From positions 1 through 18,029 of the forward strand of contig JBJEOB010000035.1 of NCBI GenBank assembly GCA_051880495.1: a stretch of 18,029 nt of DNA. The letters run 5' to 3'. The DNA comes from MGBC120314 sp051880495. Lineage in GTDB: Bacteria; Bacillota; Clostridia; Lachnospirales; Lachnospiraceae. Below the pieces are notes generated by a model. That model worked only from the letters and a program-made list of their open reading frames with translations. It did not search any database and was not told where the DNA came from. Within the stretch, counting starts at the first letter, position 1; every line of letters starts with the position of its first letter. Below are positions 14,261 to 18,029 of this stretch, piece by piece. A program made the position numbers and the translations under genes.

Positions 14261-16021
14261 ATGTCTGAAAGGGATTACCCTGTCAAAGAATTAATAGGAA
14301 GATTTGTACCATATTATAAAAAGTACTGGAAAATATGCGTATTTGACCTGTTCTGCGCTGCACTTACAACAGTTTGCGAACTGGTTCTGCCTATGATTAT
14401 GAGGTATATTACCAATACGGGAATAAATAATATTGAGGCACTTACGGTAAGGGTGATTCTTCAGCTTGGTCTGTTGTATCTTGTGCTTCGAATTATCGAC
14501 TGCTCGGCCAATTTCTATATGGCGAATATGGGCCATGTGATGGGTACGTATATAGAAACCGATATGCGCCGTGATGCATATTCACATTTGCAGAAGCTGT
14601 CAGATACATATTATAACAACACCAAGGTCGGACAGATTATGGGGCGCATTACAAATGACCTGTTTGATGTTACTGAATTTGCACATCACTGTCCGGAAGA
14701 GTTCTTTATTGCAGCAATAAAGATAACGGCATCTTTTATAATATTATCGAGAATAAGTGTACTGCTTACGTTATGCATTTTCATAATTGTCCCGGTTATG
14801 ATGTTTGTATGTATAAAGATTAACCGTAAGTTAAGGGCGATATTCAGAAACCAGCGACAGCAGGTCGGAGAGCTGAATGCCCGAATTGAGGACAGCCTGC
14901 TCGGGCATAAGGTGGTTAAAACATTTACCAACGAAGAGAAGGAAAAAGAAAAATTTGAGTGTGACAACCTGGAATTCTTAAGGATTAAGAAGCTGTCATA
15001 TAAGTTTATGGCACTTTTCCAGACTACCACCAGGGCATTTGATGGTCTCATGTATCTGATGGTCGTAGTTGCAGGCGGAATTTTTATGGTTAAGAAAATT
15101 ATAGTTCCCGGAGATTTAGTAGCATATGTTATGTATGTGTCTACGATGATTGCAACAGTAAGAAGAATTATTGAGTTCGCAGAACAGTTCCAGCGTGGTG
15201 TTACGGGAATTGAACGATTCCTTGAAATAATGGATGCCGAGATTGAAATTTTTGACGACCCTGATGCAGTGGAACTTATTGATGCCAAAGGCGACATAGA
15301 ATTTGAAAATGTAAGCTTTGCATACCCGGACGACCACAATACCGTTTTTTCAGGACTTAATCTTAAAATCAATTCAGGGGAAAAGGTTGCTATTGTCGGA
15401 CCGAGTGGCGGTGGAAAAACAACCTTGTGTAATCTTATTCCGAGATTCTATGAGATTGATGGTGGAAAGATAACGCTGGATGGAGTTGATATCAGAAAAT
15501 ATAAGCTTAAGAGCCTTAGAAAAAATATCGGAATGGTTCAGCAGGATGTATATCTTTTTTCAGGCACCGTTATGGAAAATATTGCATACGGCAGGGAAGA
15601 TGCGACTGAGGATGAAATTATTGAGGCTGCTAAAAGAGCCGGTGCACATGAGTTTATTTCCGAATTAAAAGACGGATATAATACATATGTCGGTGAGCGT
15701 GGAGTGAAGCTTTCGGGTGGACAGAAGCAGCGAATCAGTATTGCCAGAGTCTTTTTAAAGAACCCGCCGATTCTGATTCTCGACGAAGCAACTTCGGCGC
15801 TTGATAATGAGAGTGAATATCAGGTGGCTAAATCGCTGTCAGAACTATCTGAGGGCAGAACAACTATCACGATTGCCCACCGTTTATCCAGTATCCGTAA
15901 TTCTGACAGGATTCTGGTGCTTATGACTGAGGGAATCGCAGAAGAAGGAAATCATGACGAACTGATGGCTCAAAAAGGGATTTATTATCAGTTTTATGAG
16001 AGAGCTAATGAGGTAAAATAA
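14261..16021 (+). CDS. ABC exporter half-transporter (fused membrane and ATPase domains)
   Basis: 586-residue MsbA/LmrA-type half-transporter that would work as a homodimer, since no second half is adjacent. Six transmembrane helices lie in residues about 20-300. The nucleotide-binding domain (about 340-575) has Walker A GPSGGGKTT (380-388), Q-loop MVQQDVYLFSG, signature LSGGQ (484-488), Walker B ILILDE with Asp508/Glu509, and switch His540 in IAHRLS. All catalytic residues are present. The substrate is unknown; the family exports lipids, peptides and drugs. AAAGGAG at 14245-14251 overlaps the azlD stop. The next gene begins 14 bases after this stop, so it sits in the middle of one transcript with azlCD and pyrC. 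Confidence 0.94.
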   Translation: MSERDYPVKELIGRFVPYYKKYWKICVFDLFCAALTTVCELVLPMIMRYITNTGINNIEALTVRVILQLGLLYLVLRIIDCSANFYMANMGHVMGTYIETDMRRDAYSHLQKLSDTYYNNTKVGQIMGRITNDLFDVTEFAHHCPEEFFIAAIKITASFIILSRISVLLTLCIFIIVPVMMFVCIKINRKLRAIFRNQRQQVGELNARIEDSLLGHKVVKTFTNEEKEKEKFECDNLEFLRIKKLSYKFMALFQTTTRAFDGLMYLMVVVAGGIFMVKKIIVPGDLVAYVMYVSTMIATVRRIIEFAEQFQRGVTGIERFLEIMDAEIEIFDDPDAVELIDAKGDIEFENVSFAYPDDHNTVFSGLNLKINSGEKVAIVGPSGGGKTTLCNLIPRFYEIDGGKITLDGVDIRKYKLKSLRKNIGMVQQDVYLFSGTVMENIAYGREDATEDEIIEAAKRAGAHEFISELKDGYNTYVGERGVKLSGGQKQRISIARVFLKNPPILILDEATSALDNESEYQVAKSLSELSEGRTTITIAHRLSSIRNSDRILVLMTEGIAEEGNHDELMAQKGIYYQFYERANEVK

Positions 16022-16035
16022 GGAGGAATATTTTT

Positions 16036-17301
16036 ATGCTGCTTATAAAGAACGGACGGGTAGTTGACCCGGTAACAGGCACGGATGAAGTGATGGATGT
16101 GTTAATTGATGGTAATAAAATTGTTTCAGTGGGCTCACATCTGCCTGACAGTGATGCAGATGTAATTGATGCTGCAGGTCTTGTCGTTGCACCGGGGCTT
16201 GTGGATACTCATGTGCATTTCCGTGATCCGGGCTTTACATACAAGGAGGATATACTTACAGGTGCGGCTGCCGCAGCAAAAGGCGGATTTACAACGGTTG
16301 TCTGCATGGCGAACACGAAGCCTGCAGTTGATAATGTTGAGACACTTAAGTATATACAGGAAAAAGGTGAACAGACGGGTATTCATGTGCTTCAGGCGGC
16401 AGCAGTCAGCAAGGGATTAAAGGGAGAAGAACTTGTTGATATGGAGACTCTTGCAAATGAAGGAGCTGCCGGATTTACAGATGACGGTATTCCGATAATG
16501 GATGAGAAGCTTCTGGCTGCTGCAATGGAAAAGGCCCGTGAACTTGATCTGCCTATAAGTCTTCATGAGGAAGACCCTTTATTTATTGTTTCTCCGGGTG
16601 TCCATCAGGGGGAAATCTCTAAAAAAATCGGTTATGGCGGAGCGTCAAGAACGGCAGAGGATGTTATGGTTGCCCGGGACTGTGCGCTTGCACTTCATAC
16701 AGGAGCTTCGGTATGTATTCAGCATATCAGTTCAGGCAATTCTGTTGAGTATGTAAGGACGGCAAAAAAACTTGGGGCAGACATTCACGCAGAAGCAACG
16801 CCTCATCATTTCACGCTTACGGACGAGGCAGTTCTAAAGTATGGTACAAATGCAAGAATGAATCCTCCGCTTAGGACAGAGGAAGACAGATTAAAGATTA
16901 TAGAGGGTCTTAAAGATGGCACCATCGATATGATTGTAACAGATCATGCTCCACATAGTGAGGAGGAGAAGGCCAGACCGATGGAAAAAGCACCAAGTGG
17001 TATAACAGGCCTTGAAACATCACTGGCACTTGGTATTTATTCGCTTGTTGAGCCGGGGCATCTTACACTTCTTGAGCTTATGGCATGCATGAGTAAGAAT
17101 CCGTCTGAATTTTATCGTATGGTTCCGGGAAGCATTGCAAAAGATGCACCTGCTGATATTGTAATTTTTGGTGAACATGAGAAATGGATTGTGGACAGCT
17201 TTGCGTCAAAGGCATCAAATAGTCCTTTTAAAGGCTGGGAACTTCCGGGAAAGATTCATTACACAATCTGTTCGGGAAAGATAGTATATAAGGCGGACTA
17301 G
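16036..17301 (+). CDS. pyrC: Dihydroorotase (class I)
   Basis: Zinc amidohydrolase that interconverts carbamoyl-aspartate and dihydroorotate, third step of de novo pyrimidine synthesis, in the cytosol. Length (421) fits the class I Gram-positive type. Metal ligands are visible: His59 and His61 in DTHVHFRDPG, Asp150 in GFTDDG, His177 in SLHEED, His230 in CIQHISS and Asp303 in VTDHAPHS. ARMNPPLR (273-280) is the substrate-binding loop. The catalytic set is complete, so it should be active rather than a pyrC pseudo-homologue. AAGGAGG at 16020-16026 overlaps the ABC transporter stop. No other pyr gene and no PyrR-type attenuator is in view, so pyrC is detached from a classical pyr operon here. 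Confidence 0.97.
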   Translation: MLLIKNGRVVDPVTGTDEVMDVLIDGNKIVSVGSHLPDSDADVIDAAGLVVAPGLVDTHVHFRDPGFTYKEDILTGAAAAAKGGFTTVVCMANTKPAVDNVETLKYIQEKGEQTGIHVLQAAAVSKGLKGEELVDMETLANEGAAGFTDDGIPIMDEKLLAAAMEKARELDLPISLHEEDPLFIVSPGVHQGEISKKIGYGGASRTAEDVMVARDCALALHTGASVCIQHISSGNSVEYVRTAKKLGADIHAEATPHHFTLTDEAVLKYGTNARMNPPLRTEEDRLKIIEGLKDGTIDMIVTDHAPHSEEEKARPMEKAPSGITGLETSLALGIYSLVEPGHLTLLELMACMSKNPSEFYRMVPGSIAKDAPADIVIFGEHEKWIVDSFASKASNSPFKGWELPGKIHYTICSGKIVYKAD

Positions 17302-17304
17302 TAA

Positions 17305-17796
17305 ATGTCAGAGTATACACATATAATTCATCCGTTTGAACCTTGTTATGACCAAAATTCAAAAATTCTTATTCTTGGCAGTCTTCCGTCTGTGAAATCA
17401 AGAGAAGAAGGTTTTTATTACGGACATCCGAGAAACAGGTTCTGGAAAATGCTTTCAATGGTCTGGAATGAACCTGAACCGGTGACAATAGAAGAAAAGA
17501 AAAAGTTTGTGATTGCGCATCATCTGGCACTGTACGATGCAATATACAGCTGCGACATCATCGGTTCTGCTGACAGCACAATTCGTAATGTGGTGCCTGC
17601 CGACATCAGTATGATAATGCAGAATTCATCTGTCGGGAAAATCCTTTTAAATGGCAGAACGGCGGAAAAATACTTTAAGAAATATCAGCCCGAAAAATAT
17701 CAGTGTTACCTTCGCTCTATGCCGTCAACAAGTCCGGCAAATGCGGCAGTGTCACTTAACGAACTGGTACAATGCTGGAAAATCCATCTGGAGTAA
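17305..17796 (+). CDS. Hypoxanthine-DNA glycosylase-like protein (uracil-DNA glycosylase superfamily)
   Basis: 163-residue base-excision repair glycosylase resembling family 6 of the UDG superfamily (DNA-deoxyinosine glycosylase). The N-terminal block HPFEPCYDQNSKILILGSLP, then SVKSREEGFYYGHPRNRFWK, is characteristic: GSLPS is the active-site loop, and the Asn of HPRNRFW (Asn44) is the likely catalytic residue by comparison with family 6. The C-terminal SMPSTSPAN (about 138-146) is the DNA-intercalation motif. It would remove hypoxanthine, the product of adenine deamination. Only 3 bases separate it from the pyrC stop, with AAGGCGG near 17290 as ribosome binding site, so it is the last gene of the operon. 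No strong terminator follows. Confidence 0.88.
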   Translation: MSEYTHIIHPFEPCYDQNSKILILGSLPSVKSREEGFYYGHPRNRFWKMLSMVWNEPEPVTIEEKKKFVIAHHLALYDAIYSCDIIGSADSTIRNVVPADISMIMQNSSVGKILLNGRTAEKYFKKYQPEKYQCYLRSMPSTSPANAAVSLNELVQCWKIHLE

Positions 17797-17798
17797 AT

Positions 17799-17832
17799 GT
17801 TTCGTAAATTTTCGTGAGTTTTCGTAGTTTTT
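17799..17832. repeat. 10-bp-phased TTTCGT direct repeats
   Basis: Starting just after the glycosylase stop, GTTTCGT-like units recur with exact 10-base spacing: TTCGTAAATT, TTCGTGAGTT and TTCGTAGTTT, then the diverged TTAGTAAATT. T-tracts of 3 to 5 therefore fall once per helical turn. Such phasing is expected to bend DNA, or the units could be a regulator's direct-repeat site. Confidence 0.7.
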
Positions 17833-17833
17833 A

Positions 17834-17855
17834 GTAAATTATTGTGGTAATTTAC
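17834..17855. repeat. AT-rich inverted repeat
   Basis: GTAAATTA and TAATTTAC are perfect 8-bp arms around TTGTGG. The stem is weak and lacks a T-tract, so it is a poor terminator. It could be a protein-binding dyad upstream of the TATAAT box at 17868. Confidence 0.6.
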
Positions 17856-17867
17856 ATAATTATTTAT

Positions 17868-17873
17868 TATAAT
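17868..17873 (+). promoter_or_regulatory. Possible -10 box of a transcript leaving the window
   Basis: TATAAT is a perfect -10 hexamer in AT-rich DNA, downstream of the phased T-tracts and the dyad. No good -35 is found at 16-18 bases (TTGTGG at 17842 is 20 away). Chance occurrence in AT-rich sequence is possible. Confidence 0.4.
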
Positions 17874-17946
17874 ATAGTTTAGGGTGTCAAAAGCCAAATA
17901 ATTAAAATATATCCGTCAGATTGCACAAAATTTATTAGATGAGTGA

Positions 17947-18010
17947 CTTATGTGCTACGGAGATGAAACTCAGCTGAGGTTCATCGCAGTGTTTAGCACA
18001 TCGGAATAAG
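17947..18010 (+). ncRNA. Candidate structured leader or small RNA
   Basis: The stretch is non-coding and strongly foldable. ATGTGCTA (17950-17957) pairs with TAGCACAT (17994-18001). CTTAT before it and ATAAG after it (18006-18010) extend the stem across a 4-base bulge. Inside, GATGAA (17962-17967) pairs with TTCATC (17980-17985) and is extended by CTC/GAG around AGCT with one A-G mismatch. It lies about 70 bases downstream of a TATAAT. I do not recognise a known RNA family; the remainder may lie beyond the window. Confidence 0.35.
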
Positions 18011-18029
18011 ATAGAGAAATTGCAACGCA

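Noticed and set aside
14686..15372. 228-codon open frame on the minus strand
   Set aside because: It lies entirely inside the ABC transporter gene, has no ribosome binding site or recognisable family, and its protein has low-complexity runs typical of antisense translation.
17799..17840. CRISPR-like array
   Set aside because: The repeats are only 10 bases long, have no spacers and degenerate quickly.
18010..18029. Start of a lysine riboswitch or T-box (GATAGAG motif)
   Set aside because: Only a short chance-level match is present; none of the other conserved elements is in view, and the window ends there.

Overview
The window looks like chromosome from a motile, low-GC, anaerobic Clostridia, most likely a Lachnospiraceae gut commensal of the Roseburia / Lachnospira / Eubacterium / Butyrivibrio kind. 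This rests on a flagellin of that type, cytoplasmic GH13 and GH5 glycosidases, an FMN-binding redox protein, AGGAGG-type ribosome binding sites, AT-rich intergenic DNA and dispersed palindromic elements. The genus cannot be fixed from the sequence alone.

Layout. Bases 1-1418 hold the 3' part of a GH13 alpha-glucan hydrolase, cut by the window edge. It converges on a stand-alone flagellin gene (1451-2788, minus). The flagellin is divergent from a small XRE regulator (2958-3290), and their shared 169-bp intergenic region carries a sigma-28-like promoter, a perfect dyad and a SinR-box-like site. A terminator and a composite palindromic element fill 3332-3506. Next come a membrane cytochrome-b-like / FMN-binding fusion (3570-4433) and a cytoplasmic GH5 glycosidase (4477-5496), probably co-transcribed.

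Bases 5554-8748 form a self-contained MerR/GyrI-like regulator plus UvrA-like ATPase operon, with a textbook MerR-type promoter. The UvrA-like protein lacks the UvrB-binding region, which suggests drug or DNA-ligand resistance rather than excision repair. Bases 8870-13061 hold the conserved MoxR ATPase, DUF58 and transglutaminase-membrane protein trio, ended by a strong terminator at 13069-13113. Bases 13208-17796 form a tight five-gene run: azlC, azlD, an ABC exporter half-transporter, pyrC (dihydroorotase) and a hypoxanthine-DNA-glycosylase-like protein.

The last 230 bases hold no gene. They contain 10-bp-phased T-tracts, an AT-rich inverted repeat, a TATAAT box and a strongly foldable segment that may be a leader RNA or small RNA running off the window.

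Most of the window is ordinary core metabolism and membrane biology. The parts most worth a second look are the flagellin/XRE control region, the UvrB-independent UvrA paralogue with its MerR sensor, the composite palindromic element, the flavinylated membrane redox protein and the structured 3' end. I see no convincing new defence or mobile system.
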